Below are positions 12,267 through 25,516 of a stretch of DNA of 64,000 nt, piece after piece. Numbering within the stretch: the stretch's first letter is position 1; the number at the start of each line of letters is the position of its first letter. The DNA lies in NCBI GenBank assembly GCA_947179485.1, contig OX359247.1, forward strand, positions 33,704,801 through 33,768,800, read 5' to 3'. The position numbers and the translations under genes were made by a program. The notes under the pieces were generated by a model that ran no database searches, was not told where the DNA came from, and saw nothing but the letters and a program-made list of their open reading frames with translations. The stretch comes from Allacma fusca (taxonomy: Eukaryota; Arthropoda; Collembola; Symphypleona; Sminthuridae).

Positions 12267-15200
12267 CTATAATTCGTCCTTGTACATAACTCCACATAAT
12301 TGAGAATTTTTCTTATTAAGGGCATATGTAATGCCAGGAACGGGAGTTGTCTTGTACTTGGCTTTCCTCAGCCTGTGCTTACTACCTGGAATCCTCTCAG
12401 TCTTGTGAATATTTTGTCTAAAAATGTTTAATTTGAAGGCATTGTAGAGGATATTTCAGCTTAAATATTTAATAAAACAATTTTGCCTAATAATTGTACA
12501 TCTGAAACTACTCAGTGCTGAATATAAACACGCATCTTACAATATCATTAGCTATTTCCTTACCTAATATTGAACTCTGGTTGGGTTAACTTCAAGCACA
12601 TGAGCACGCCGTCAGAGAAGTTGATGTCTGAGGTAAAATGCAATGATGCCTCAGCGGCTACCGTGTAGTCAACGCGACTCTTGACGAATGAAGTATCCAC
12701 ACGTATTGTGCTTTGCAGAACTAGTGCAGCTCTAGGAAAAAATTTAATAATGTGACACTGATATAGCTTATAATTCTATCTATACTACTACAAACTGTAT
12801 GAAAACATTTCAGTTTATAAAAATATTACTTGTTTTCGACCAAAGAATTGGCTGTTCGGTACCAAAGGGAAATTTGCACTTGCCCTGCAAGTTCAAATGA
12901 TAGTCCGCCTTGAATGTTTATGTCTGTCACTAGACCACAGTACAATGGAATGACTTGTTTCTCATCTTGGAGCAACACATTTCCCTGGAGTTAAAAAAAA
13001 GTATTATTAAATTTTTCCATGAAGTCAACATTATTTATAAAGTTTTTTAGTAATTCAGCTCATGTTTGTTTTGCTCACTTTAATAGCACTGGTTCGCTCC
13101 GAGCCCGCCCCAGACCAAACAAGACTCATTAGCTCGCCTTTCCCGGTGAAGAAAACAATAGGTCGAAGTTGAACTCCCATGAGAGTCAATTCCATCCCTG
13201 CAGTTGCGTCTTCAGATTCTTCATCCACAGCAACCTCATTGTTTGAGCTAGCAAAGGAACTTAGACCTCCGGCAAAAATTCCCAACTTGAATAAACAAAG
13301 GTTAAAATTCGATTAACATTATTGAATTATTTGAGATGAACATCATGTTTATCTAAAATAATGTATCGGAGAATATAAAAACGCTGAAGTGGTATATAAT
13401 ACATTGAAGAATAACACACCGACAAAAGATGAAGTGAGTCATCACTACTCTTAATGTAAACATCGAACGAGCTTCGTTTGAGGATCTTGCTAGACATTTC
13501 AATAGCATTGGAAAAGCTAGTGTTCCCACTAGGTCCGCTAGTGAATGTCCTGGAGAAAGCTGTAGACAGTCCTTTGGGAGCGAGATGATGATATGTTTGT
13601 AACCCTTCCTCAGTGATGATATCATTGACAAATTTCGCAAGCTCCGAGTTTGTCTCCATAAATTCTTGAACGCGATTCCACATAAAAGTGGTCACTTCGG
13701 CGTGTTGACTATCATGATTTTTGAGCAAATGCAAGATCTGAAGGACTTCTTCCCTCGTAGGTTTATTTCTGAGCAAAATATCAAGAGCAAGGGTTCTAGC
13801 AGAGGAGTCGTACTTCTTCCCTAGTTGCTGAACAACCTTTAAAAGCGTTGGACGGAAAGTAACCGCGATGAGAGGATCCGGGAAGGCATGGACGGCTTTC
13901 ATAGCCACAACTCCCGTCTTCGGATCGGAGCTTTGAATAATTTCAAATAATTTGGGCAAGGTGGCCTTTGACTTGAGATTTTTCAACGCACGGAGATACA
14001 TTTGTTGACATGAGGATTCTGTACAGTCTTCGAGAGACTTGACGATATAATCTTCAACTTCAACATCGATCAACTTATCCAAAGCGGGGGAACCTGTGCG
14101 ACGATTGTTAGTTCTTAAGGTATTGACTAAAGCAGCGATTGACAGAACCAAGGTTTCTTGCAATTTTGAACTCTTCATTTTTTTCTTAATTAGGTTGAAG
14201 AGGTCTATGATGAAACAACAATGGAATTTAGTTAGTAATATTTAGGTGAATCTTTTTTAACTTCACAGCATTTTTGTACATATAATATTTTACAACAATT
14301 TGTAACACAAATGGTTGTATATATGTTGTAGTATAAAAGTTCCAAGACCTGGAATAGCTTCAGGGGCCGGAGTAGGTGACAAAGATAAACCCAGAAGATA
14401 TCTTTCAGGGTTAGAAATGAAATCATCATCTTCAAAATCAAGAACTTTCATTGCTGCTTTGTGAGCTGACGGAGTTCCGGCTGCTGCACAAGCATCCAGA
14501 AGGGCAGGTCTAATAGTATTAAAAATTCCAGTATAAAACTTATACATTTTACAATCCATACTGAATTAAAAATAGTTATTTCTCATAAATATGCTTTCAT
14601 TAAAATACTGGCATAGCTTACAGATTTTTCTTGTTAGCATTCAAAATTTTTTCGATTTCATCAGCTGATGCATCCCTAAATTTCGTCACTATTTGAATGA
14701 AAGCCGATGCCATTTTGTTTGTAGAAATGCTTTCATAATCCAAGGATTTGATCAATGTGTCATACTGAAATAAAACGAACCAATAATTATTACATCCGAG
14801 TTTTGACATTGCTAATTTCAGCTGTTGAATAAGCAACATATTTTTCATAAACCGCTTGAGAACAATACGAAAATCATCTATACTCTCATACATTCTTGCA
14901 GTTAGGTCCTTCACACTGTGGAAATTTCTCATATTGGGACACCAAAGAGTCTGTGGTCATTTGAAGTCCACTAATTTTGGCAATTTCTTTAATGGCTGCC
15001 TCAGCCGAGGAGGCTGTAACGATATTATCGCTTGATGATGTAGTTCCTGGTAATGCAGAAAAACGATTAAAAAAATGACTTTATCCCTTTTTCTACATGA
15101 TTTTATTATGAGTAGTCTCCCTATCATTAACTTACCTGTAAGCTTGAAAGACTGAGAGGTATTGATGGTTGCCCCAACTTCCTGCTTGGCAGTTGTTCTT

Positions 15201-18200
15201 ACAGTATGCCTTTCCGTGGCTTCGGATTCTTCCACAACAACAGCTTCCCGAGTGAGTATAGTCCTAACGGTAATATTGGATTGAACATCAGCTCCTAAAA
15301 CCCGGGAGCTATGTGTACTAGAAGGGAACTTCTGAGCGGCCGCGAGTTGTTCGCAGTTACCCGTGAGATGTTTAGTCACATGGCGGGTGTCACAGCTTTC
15401 GTAGGTGACTTTGCACTGGCCCATGGGGGTATTCTCATCAACGGTCCCACTGGTCGTGCCAGTCTGGAATTGAAGTCAAAAGTTCTCAAAGTGAGTCAAA
15501 TTATTTTACTGGACGTTCTTTCCCTACAAACTTACGTATGTATGTAGATAAAGATTCTTACCGGTATTTGCAGTAGGTTTGCAATTCCCTTTTTGATGTT
15601 GACGAAGGAGATGTCATCATTAGTGACTGAGTAAGTTTTCTGGATAATCCCATCCTTCCAGTATACATAAAGCGGGTGAAGACTGGCAGAATCTAATTGT
15701 GAGGTGTGATCCCGGAATCCATCCGGATGAGGTGCTTTCCGGGATTTAATTTGTAACTGAGGTCGTGACAACTGAAATGGAAAATATAAAACATTTACTA
15801 CATTCAAGAGAATTCCAAAACCTCATTTGAAATATTTTAGTAATCATTCTATTGGCAGAGGTCAATACTCACAGTTATCTCTAAAATGGCTCCACCGGGT
15901 TCATTCTGCCAAACCGGCCGGACCTGAACCGTTGTCAGGACTTTATATCCCACGGTAGATGGTGGTTTGACTTGACCAGAAGTTCCTCCAGCACCATTGG
16001 AATCCTTCGCTGACACCGCCGGTGGCTCATTTAATTCCAAGCCAAGTACATAATCATATGTGTACACACTCCCCACCTCATAGTTTCGGGTGGTGGCTGC
16101 AAAGGAAACCAGCACAAAACCGAAACTTAGTGTAACCAATTGGCTGAGGAGAAAAGGTACAGGAACAATTGCATGAATGAGCGTCGCACTTCGTGTCCAC
16201 ATTATTACTAATTGTGTTTTATCACACCGATAACTAGCACGTGCATTAGCTTTTAAGTTGCTTCTCCCCGAAGCATTCCGTCACAGTGGAGAGATAAAAC
16301 CCTTAACTAATTTACAAGGTTCGTAACTATGTGAGTCAAGAGGTCCGGTAAATAATTTACATTTCTTTCTCTGACGATATTCCCTTCCCCGCATAAATCA
16401 ATAATAAATAGCAACGTGGGAGTAAATACAAGGAATACACGTCAACACACACAGGTACACTCAACTGCCTTTAAATTTCATAATCAAATTCACGTCGATG
16501 ATTATTGTTGGACACATTAAACTGATATGAGAATTCAATACAGTTACACAGTACTCGAATAAATATTATTTTGTTTAAAAAGTAAGCTAATCCATGCTTC
16601 GGAATGGAACACAGTTAGCCCACGACACAGTGCAAGGAACTTGTCTACCTACAGTGGGGGAGGTGTGTAGTATTTCTGTATGGTAAAAGGAAATCCGATT
16701 AAGGTACTACTCTGTAGAAGGCTGGGTAAAAAACCAAAATAGAAAAGGAAAAAGTATTTATTGCTGTGTATAGTGAGACAGTAGAGAGAGAGAGAGACAG
16801 AGAGGAATTTGAGGGGAGAAATAATCCGGGAGTTTGTCAGCGGCAGGAGTAAAACTTACTAACTAACAGTGTATGTATATGTCAGGCTCTTGTGCACATA
16901 CAAATGTATGTACACCTAATAAAAAGCTTTTAAAAGGAGCAGGTAGTAAAGATGTACCCCAAAGGTGATTGACTACTTACTACCTTCACCACGCGAAATC
17001 CTCAGTGGTTGTTCATGTGAGCATCCGAACTAACAATAAGCTAACAATAAGTGCATATTCAAGATACTGACTCATCCAGGAGCATATATAGTCTGTAATA
17101 GGTATGGGTATATTACGGCATTAAAGTCACGTAAAAAGGTGTTCTCAGAGTACATAATCAAGGTTGGTCGGACGAAAAGGAAAGGTTTATGCTGCAGGTA
17201 AAATATCTTTCGTTCTGCCAGCCCACACTACAGATATAGATACATACATGCCCGTACTAACTAAATACAAGACATATGGGAAGGAATATCTAAAAGTATA
17301 CGTAATGTGCGAGTGTTATAGACTTGTGAGACAGAAAAAGTTCTTGACCGCGGTGAAGGTTGTCTTCCGTCCTATCCAACTCTGTCAGGCTCAGGATTTT
17401 CTAATAACATTAAAACTATAGCTTCAATATAAAACTGGCCATACCAATCCCTTCAAGTTTTGAACTGCTCACAATTAAAACAATAATATATCTTAAAATG
17501 ATACCCAGTGTAGGTCTCATCTCAAATCTGCGAGAGTGTCTGATGATTATGAGAGAATAAATCTCAACCACCTCACGACGTCACAACTGCTCGTGAGTCC
17601 TGTTAGTTTGATGGTATTTGTACCCCCACATTATTTCCCTACAGTGGGTATGACCAGAGGACAGGAATTATTACATCCAGGTACAAACAGACATAGGTGT
17701 TTTCTATCAATCGTCCGTCGTCATTCTACCCTTGTTTGTTCGCCTGACTGAACTCTGTTTTTTTTTATTGTTGCATGTTTAACTCGTATTTTGCTTTTCC
17801 GGTCAGCTTTTTCATTCAATCACATTCCAGATTAGTCGTCCAACAAGTAGGCATCAGCAAACTAGTTTCTACCACTTTGTCTCCCTTGGATTTTGCTCAA
17901 GGTACAGGCTAAAGTTTGGCGTCACAAATTACTGTCCCCCTCAATCCAAGTCCACACACACGCACGGACTAACAATAAGGAATACCAAATAGTATACATG
18001 TGTCCCAATAAATTTCTCGTGACAATTGAACGCGATTCCTTTCAAATCCAATCTAGTCTAATACGAAGTGTTTGATTCATTCACATAAATCCTGTCAATT
18101 CTCAAAAAGTATGTACCATGGTCAAAGGCTGGCAAACAGAGTGTTTGCTAATGGGAAACAAAATAAATAGAAGTTGAATGGGCTCTTTAAAAAACGTCCA

Positions 18201-19245
18201 AGTGTATTATGGAAAAGGGAGGTAATATGTTGAATGAATACAATTTTATTATTGAAGTTTAGGTAAAAAGTTAATTCGTGCAGGAACTCAAGGTGACTCA
18301 AGTCAATTCTTTGGAATCATGACAATCATTTAAGAAAGGGAGCAAACCCATTAGGAGGGAGTAGAGAATAGCGTATAGATTCTCATATTTTCGAAGCTGG
18401 GGTGTATGTATATACCTGACTTACCAGGGGCCTGATGACAATGGGAGCCTGGAAAGATAAAAATGAGAATAAATTACATCACAATTTCATTATTATTGTC
18501 ATGAACAGTTGTCAAATTTAAAAGTCATATGAGGGTCTGATGGATCAAAAGAACAAGTGTCCATACAAATGAGTAGGAAATAATGCGGAATGACATATCA
18601 TAATTTCCTCGAGCTATTTAGATGTGACTGAACGACCTATGTATATGGTGGGAGGGGAGACATGATTCGTTATTGTGATTATCTATTCCAAAAGCTATTA
18701 CAAATTACAACGCCCTGAGTGCTTCAGTAGTTACCGTGTACTCAACTTTGGACAATCATATGGTAATCTTCTGGTGAAAAGAGACATTGTTCGAAAGCTG
18801 TTACGGACTGCATAATTATTATACATAGAGGCAGTATGACGAATTTAATTTCCTGAGGATGGGCAAGTGCAACTACGTTACAACGTTTGTTCACTCACCT
18901 GAGCTCAATGTTTTTGCAAGTCAAATGATCAAGCTAAAAGATGGGGGGAAGGGTATAGTAACAAATTATTCATGCTCAACTCCCAATGGAATTTCCCTAA
19001 TTTTTTATCTTAAGGATTGGTTAAGCTTTAATGAGGAAAGAGGAAACTGGGGATTTGTTACGTTTGTATCTCCTTTCAATATTTATTTTCAAACTGTTCC
19101 TGTACTAAAGCTTTGAAATAAAACTCAAATTATTTCCAACATGCTTCAAGGACGTTCTTAATGACCCTCCATATGGAAACGTAAAGAAGCTGAACTCACC
19201 AAATATTGCGAGGACGAGAAATAAAGATGCAAACGAAGGGAACAT
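12267..19245 (-). CDS. Mtp: Microsomal triglyceride transfer protein large subunit (MTP)
   Basis: Core exons on the minus strand: 15873-16096 (or to 16202), 15562-15771, 15136-15463, 14892-15046, 14622-14764, 14349-14560, 13420-14204, 13079-13285, 12830-12984, 12564-12731 and 12267-12417. Every junction is GT-AG with consistent phase. Two starts are possible. A distal signal-peptide exon at 19200-19245 (MFPSFASLFLVLAIF) can splice to the strong acceptor before 16096, giving 927 aa, or 935 aa with the 24-nt exon at 18425-18448. Alternatively an ATG at 16202 opens a 947-aa form with its own hydrophobic leader. The body is a vitellogenin-N/LPD_N lipid-transfer domain: GSVYTYDYVLGLEL, a Cys-containing VTYES segment, then a helical superhelix in the 785-nt exon. 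In animals MTP pairs with protein disulfide isomerase in the ER and lipidates apoB-type lipoproteins. The C-terminus is LCGVMYKDEL-stop, an ER-retrieval signal. A poly(A) signal (TTTATT on +) lies at 12131-12136. Confidence 0.9.
16203..19199. other. First MTP intron / upstream region
   Basis: If the distal MTP exon is used, this is a ~3.1-kb intron. It holds the 24-nt candidate exon at 18425-18448 and an AGAGAG-rich simple repeat at about 16783-16803. The plus-strand open frames at 17164, 17536, 17893 and 18859 have no recognisable domain, so I do not call genes. Confidence 0.5.
18425..18448 (-). other. Candidate 24-nt micro-exon of MTP
   Basis: On the minus strand a 24-nt segment is flanked by TTTCCAG on its 5' side and GTAAGT on its 3' side, both strong splice sites. 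Its length is a multiple of three and its phase fits between the distal signal exon (19200-19245) and the acceptor before 16096. It would add eight residues (GSHCHQAP) just after the signal peptide. It may be a cassette exon. Confidence 0.5.
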
Positions 19246-21206
19246 AATGTCCGAAATTGAGTCACTACGCAGTGCTAATGAGCCGAAATTGTGGGAAATG
19301 ACTTGAAAATAAGATTATTGAGATTTCATTTTCTTTCACTATAATTTAGGTCGACACTGAAACAGACTCACTATGGGGAAAGAATTTATCAATGGGTAGC
19401 AGGAAGCAGGCAAGCCAGTACGTGTTGGCTTATTGGTCCAGATAAAGACTGTATTTTAGATTTTTCCATCCTTTTCTACAAAATCCATCATATATTACTT
19501 GCATGGTCATCATCTTATATTCCAAGTCATCTTATATAACGTGATGATGGAAAGGTCGGTCACACTTTGATAAATGCCACGACGAATAGAACCAACTGTT
19601 TATCGGGTCTTATTTACTTTACCAAGTAGATTAATGCTTCATGTAGTTATCTTCGACTTAACACACTCATCATCTTATACGTTTTTTTTCTCTTGGACAC
19701 TTATCCAGGAGCTATATATGTATATATGTACTCACGAGTTTTTTTTTCTTCTGCGTATCTGTAAAGTTTTCTGATTTCTTAATACATTGCTTAACTCGCT
19801 CCAATGCTGTAATATCTAATAATAATATTAGATAATTACTTACATTTCGAACTTTAACCAGTATCTGAAGATGCTTACATACACATTTGAATGTACTCAC
19901 TTTATGCGGGAACAAGTGCATGTAGCAGCGAAGCTCATTTTTTGGGACCTATTTATTACATTAGATTCCACAGCATGTGCTAAAAAATTAGCTCAGAATT
20001 TCATTGAGCAGAAATATAGCTTAGGTCACACACACAGGGTCATGAGTTCAAATCTGGAACTCATGCACGTACTAATGGTTTTTAAGTTTAGGTATACATA
20101 TACATCTATTTTGATACGCACATCTGTATTAATGACTGCTGGGAGACTTTAACGTAATTAATATTGCATTTAGTTTTGTAATTAAAAACATATGTAGACA
20201 GCAAAAAAAATGCAACCGTACCAGCTCTAAGTTTGTAGAATGAAAAATCACAATTAATCGCGAGAAATGGTACGATACTGCCTCGTGCTAAAATTAATTA
20301 TCTCAGCAGCTTGTCTATTGACAGTTGTTACTTGAAGCATGCACCCCGAAATAAAAACTTATATAGCATGTTATTTAAAATATTTATAGATTTGCACTTC
20401 CGACACCAATCTGACAAAAATTAATGGCAAACTGTCCTTAAGGGTATGCTGAAATGCGATTTTCTTATTCCACTTTATGACTAAAGAGACAGTTCAAGTT
20501 TATTTGTTTCCTGGTAAACAATTTTTACAGGCAAAACACCAGTCCAGGTTTGGAAAGAAACACTATAAAACTGAATTTACTATTTATTTTCTGATTTTAA
20601 ATGTACTTATAAACCACGTTCCCACATGCACAGTATGTATTTATATAAATTAGCATATTTGTACCACTGACATTAGCTTGACTCCTGCTCACATGTCTGC
20701 TCACTAGAAAAAAATAATGATAGTAATAACTAAATCGAAAATGATTGTCAAAGTGCTCCAGATGAACTTCTTTGTAATAAATCCATCTCTACAATGGCTG
20801 CAGAGCTTCAAACGGCTTACAAATGTAGAATCAAAGGTTGGAGTGTTTAATGTCGTAGAAGTTCTTGTTGACGTCATACACACTGGCTTTGCAATCTCAC
20901 AAAACAGTTTTCAGCAAAAATATTGAAATTGACGATCGTGCATGTCTGTGCTTACATACATATAATTTTATGCTTAGGTATGAAAAGAAAATTGGAATCT
21001 ATGTATCTGAATGTTGGTATTTAATTTTTTTTTTAAATTTACGTTATTTTCTAATTAAAATAATCTGGTAGGCTTTATGTGCATATGTAATTATTACATA
21101 TGTATCTTGTAAAATTTTATTGCTCATGTTTGTCATTACTACATAAATACAGACCATCACTTCCAAGACTAGTTTAATTTTTTTTACAAATTTTGGATGT
21201 AGGATT
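19246..21206. other. Intergenic stretch between MTP and the IR array
   Basis: Contains the presumed distal MTP promoter and the 3' flank of IR-A. Short open frames on both strands show no domain. I see no RNA gene or structured repeat beyond scattered AT-rich sequence. Confidence 0.5.
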
Positions 21207-23532
21207 TTAATCCAATAAACTTCCTATTTTCTTGGAGGCAAATAACTCAAACATGATATTTCTTTCCATATTTTCATGCAAAGGCTGAACCTGTTGGAAT
21301 ATTTTATCACTATGGTCTGATATTTGGACTACACGACCGCTTTGAAAACATTTTAGTAGAACATATGCAGTTTTTTCCGCACAAAATAGGACTATGCAGG
21401 CCCCTAAACAATAACAAAGAAGTTTTTTTAAAACAGCGGAAAACTGCCGATCCTCTTGGTCTTCTCTGTCGACGTTGACATTTCCAGCATAGTACTTTTT
21501 CGTGTGCTGCCATTTCAAAGCATTTTCCTTTCCCTTCCTCTGGACCTTCTGCTTGAAGTAGCGTGTGTAATATTGTGTCAATCCCACACTCTGGGACAGA
21601 CTCAAATAAAAATTTATTGGTGCTGTTGGGGCAAAAATAAATGAATAATAATAATTATCTCAAACGAATCTTAATATTATTTGTAATTTGAGAAATATCT
21701 ACCTAAAAACATGGGATAGTACTTGCTGACCCCCAGTACCATCAAACCTTGAAAGTGTGAATCCTTGGACAGAGCGTACATTTTCTGACCATTGATATCC
21801 ATCAGAAACTCTCCTCCGATGGCTTCCATAGCCATGGTGTAGCCAATGCAAACGTTATCTCCCTCAAAAATTTTTTGGTAGCACTAGGTTTTAAAAAATG
21901 ACTATGAATAATTATTGTATTACATAATTATACATACGTGATTAAGTACATTCTGCTTAAAAGTAAAAATAAAATTCTCACGTCTTCCGCCAAATAATCA
22001 TACTCCACAGCTCTCCTAGCAATCTCCGCATTCACTGAGGTGTTCAACTCCCTGAAGTCATTTTCGAGAAACCCAGTGTAAAAGACAATACCAATATCGT
22101 ACTTCGATGCCGCCAGTTCCGCAAAATTTTGGGGTCTGGTAATGTAGTGAGGGCAGACGATGGCAGAAATAAGTTTCGATTTGTAAGCACAAGCTAAAAC
22201 AATTAAACTTAGGTACCAGGTCCCCACCATCACATTAACAACCCTATCTTTCGAGAAGCCACTTTTAGATTGGTGCGTGAATGCCATTTGGTCTAGGATA
22301 GGATAGAGTACTATTTGTGCAATGGTCCGGTAAGCAAGTTTCCCAATTCTGAGATAAATGATAGCCTGTAAGACAGCAATCATGGAACTAATTGAGATTA
22401 GAAATCCCATCCAGACCTCATACTCGAGTGGGTCTTTGAGGACACTCAAGGATCCAAATTTCGTCTGGAGAGGCGGTGCTGAGATGAAAATTGCACTGTC
22501 GTGCATATAATCTTTCGTTAGATATATTACTTCCCCTTTTAAATATGTAGGCTTTATCACTGTGGACACTGCTGAGGATCCGTCCACCAGAGGGTTTGTG
22601 AAGTCATCCCATTCTCCGTCTTCATTTTGATCCCCAGTTGGGATTCCCATGGCTGAGGAGGTTTCGAATGAAACATTGAAACGCCCGAGGGCTTCGTAGG
22701 TAACAGCCATGTAAGCATCTTCCCATATCCCCGTCTTGTGGAAGTTTTCTAATCCATCAGTGCACATGGGACAAACAACTACGTTAATAACTTGATTTTC
22801 AAAGTTTTCTTGAGGTGTTGGTAAAAAATCATCATTTTTCTTGAATAAATTATTCTCATGTGAGGCTATTTGTACTAAAGATTTTTCGACGCCAAGGGAA
22901 GCTTTGTAAACTAGAATAGCATCAGTATGGAACACTATGAATAAATTGAAACGAATAACACTAGATATTTTAGAAAATAGGCGAATTTTCTCTGGAATAT
23001 CTGGAATTGTTGTGAAAAATATGCAAAATGCATACAGAGGATTTGGCATTATTTTTAATAGATTTCCTTGCCAGGATGCAAAATTTGCATGAGATTCTAG
23101 CTCCGATTCTTCTAATTGTAAAAAATTGTTGATGTTGTAGAAGCTGACCGAGCAAGTGTAATGAAACTTGTAAATGTGTGGAATTATTTCCAGAGTAAAA
23201 TTGTTTGACATACCATTGTCAAGATCCAAAATCAAATTCGCCCCGTATTTTGAACTAATTGAGTATTGGGAGTCTTGTTTTGTAATTCTGATGTTATTGG
23301 TATGAGCACTCCATTGATATTCCACAAAATGTATTGCCTTGACTTCCAGAATGAATGTAAACGACGAACAGTGGTTAAATTTATCCACCATTTCCTGCTC
23401 AATATGATTATAAACTTCAAACAACTGATGCTGCATTTGTTGGGATGAGACAGGGATACATTTTAATGAAGATGAATTGATTAGTATTATAACAAATAGT
23501 GTCCAAAGGCCCATTGAGAATATTGGTGGCAA
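21207..23532 (-). CDS. Divergent ionotropic receptor IR-A
   Basis: Exons 21982-23532, 21703-21883 and 21207-21622 join to 715 aa. The leader (MGLWTLFVIILINSSSLKC; the Met seven codons in could also start) looks like a signal peptide. A Cys-containing N-terminal region is followed by a ligand-binding S1 lobe holding CPMCTDG (about residue 257) and EDGEWDDFTNPLVDGSSA, which aligns by eye with the NGEWxGMVGELxxGxADIA stretch of ionotropic glutamate receptors. Then come TM1 (EVWMGFLISISSMIAVLQ), a pore segment (IVLYPILDQMAF), TM3 (GTWYLSLIVLACAYKSKLIS), the S2 lobe split over exons 1-2, and TM4 in exon 3 (LLCYCLGACIVLFC). The usual SYTANLAAF gate motif is replaced by SLIVLACAYK. This points to a chemosensory receptor subunit in sensory-neuron membranes; the ligand is unknown. 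It is the most 3' member of the array. Confidence 0.85.
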
Positions 23533-24356
23533 GCGTGCATTCCAAGTATTTTAAGTTAACCGTAACTACTGTGCTCTAAACAGATGCCTTGGAAAGTTTC
23601 GGAACAATCTCACTTGTTTTCATTTGCTTGAACCGTTTGTGAATACAATGAGGATTTCCTGTGCACAAAACGCCCGTAAGTTCAAGGCGTTCCAAGTCAG
23701 CGCACCTAGATTTATCAAAGTCAGAATATTTAAGTATGGAAGTAAATAAGTTATTTTTACAGCGCAATAGAATCCTATGGTAAGCAACAGTTATTACAGT
23801 GAATATACTAATAAGGATTCTCTTCAAAATTACTAGCAAAACGAGTCACTCCGTTTCCGGTATCAGTGCAAGATGGCTACTTAAATGTATGTAAAAGTAT
23901 AGGTATAATGTATCTTCATTATGCAGTCATTTGACTTGTTTAGAAACCGCGTGTTGGTCTTTTTTCTTTAATAATTCTTCTATTAGTTGGTTTATTACTA
24001 AGGTTTCGAACTATCCTTTAGTATGATGTAGTTGCAAATGTTAGTACACGTGTATGTGTAATAGCATTGATTTTCACAAAAATAATAAACACGTATTCAT
24101 AGCAGTGCGTAAACACTCTTAGATTGAATTCTTACGTCAACCACAACAAATGCCCATCCCCCTGAATTTGTTTGTCCTCGCAATAGTTCACAAACACTGG
24201 GATGGTGGCCAGCCAGTAAAGATAAATACATAAATCTAAACCAAAGATGGTAACTACGAAACATCTATTCAACCACTTATTTTTTAAACCTTTTTGTTGT
24301 AATATGTAAACTATTTTATATCATTCCTATTTTCAACAAAAACATTTGATAATGTT

Positions 24357-25456
24357 CAGGCACTCTGGAATAAGGGGGACATGGGAACTTTGTCCCCCCC
24401 CCCCAAATTGGCCTTTTCTTGACTTTTTGCTGTCAAAACTGCCATAAAGCTTCAATTTTTTGAAAACATTATTCTCATCCTTGCACATACAAGCAGGAGT
24501 AGATAGTACGTGGATACTTGTGGAGATCAGATCATCTATGTAACTATCGAAATTATCTTGGTGACAGATCCGGCCTAAATTAATTATTTAGTAAAAATTA
24601 TTCTGTCGGTCCGACAGACAGAAGAGCACAAAATCAGGAAATCGAGGAGAATTATTCTTGTATGGGTCCTCGTGTTCGAAAGCCAAAAGCGAAGTCAAGA
24701 TCAAGTTCGATCAACAATTTCACGAAAAGGGCAAAATTTAAAAAAAAAAGAAGATATGTTTACATCTATAAATCTTTGTTATTGTTGACCTTTTTATATT
24801 TAGAATATTGTTTCCCGCTACTATTACCGAACATTTAGACCTCCCCTTTCCGCTAACAATAATGACCAGATTTTTGAACAATTTGAAACTTTTGTTTTGA
24901 ATTTTGTTCCAGGTTCATACCAGACCAATGACTCTGATCCAAAATGTTGGACCAGACAGTTTGGAATTATGTACCACCATTCCTGTATAAGGAGCATAAC
25001 GGAAAATTTGGTCGGATCAAATTACAAACTCCAGAGGTTTTTGCGCGCTGATTTGATTGAAAAGGATACAACAGAGTATTAAAACGTCAACGAAAGAAGT
25101 TTATTTGAGTTATATTAATAATTACCATTGTATATATGCTGCTTGCTGAAATATTTGCTTCAAATGATTCACCGCCACAAAATTTGGTCCAATTGGTCTG
25201 GTCCAACCGATGGAACAGGTCATGCACTTCTAAACCAGTAAATCTACCGGACAATGTTCCCTGGGTCAAAATTGTAACGGCTCTTGTGGAATGGTCCTAC
25301 TGAAAATCTATAATTTGAATGCTTACATGAGCTAGCTAACCAAAAATAATGTGTAACCCGAAATGTACTTACAGTTTGTATACAGCAACTAGCAAAGTAA
25401 CTAAAATTAGTTTAAAAATGTTGTCCCCCCACTTTTTCGGACGTTCCGAAGTGCCT
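24357..25456. mobile_element. Possible terminal-inverted-repeat element
   Basis: The left end CAGGCACTCTGGAA and the right end TTCCGAAGTGCCT are imperfect inverted repeats. Each is followed inward by a G/C run (GGGGGACA near the left end and its complement TGTCCCCCC near the right). The eight flanking bases (ATAATGTT and ATAATATT) match at seven of eight positions if one terminal base is lost. The interior carries scattered inverted GGTCTGGTCC / GGACCAGAC words and no transposase. Confidence 0.4.
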
Positions 25457-25516
25457 ATAATATTACCGCTTAAGGCACTTGGCACAAAAGCAACCTATGT
25501 ATGTATATAACTCTAT

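Noticed and set aside
18859-19116. 85-aa plus-strand frame
   Set aside because: No domain, lies in the candidate first MTP intron, no splice or promoter support.
24396-24409. Poly-C run as a regulatory quadruplex signal
   Set aside because: A single homopolymer run without three partner G/C tracts of clear spacing; more likely the inner tip of a transposon end.
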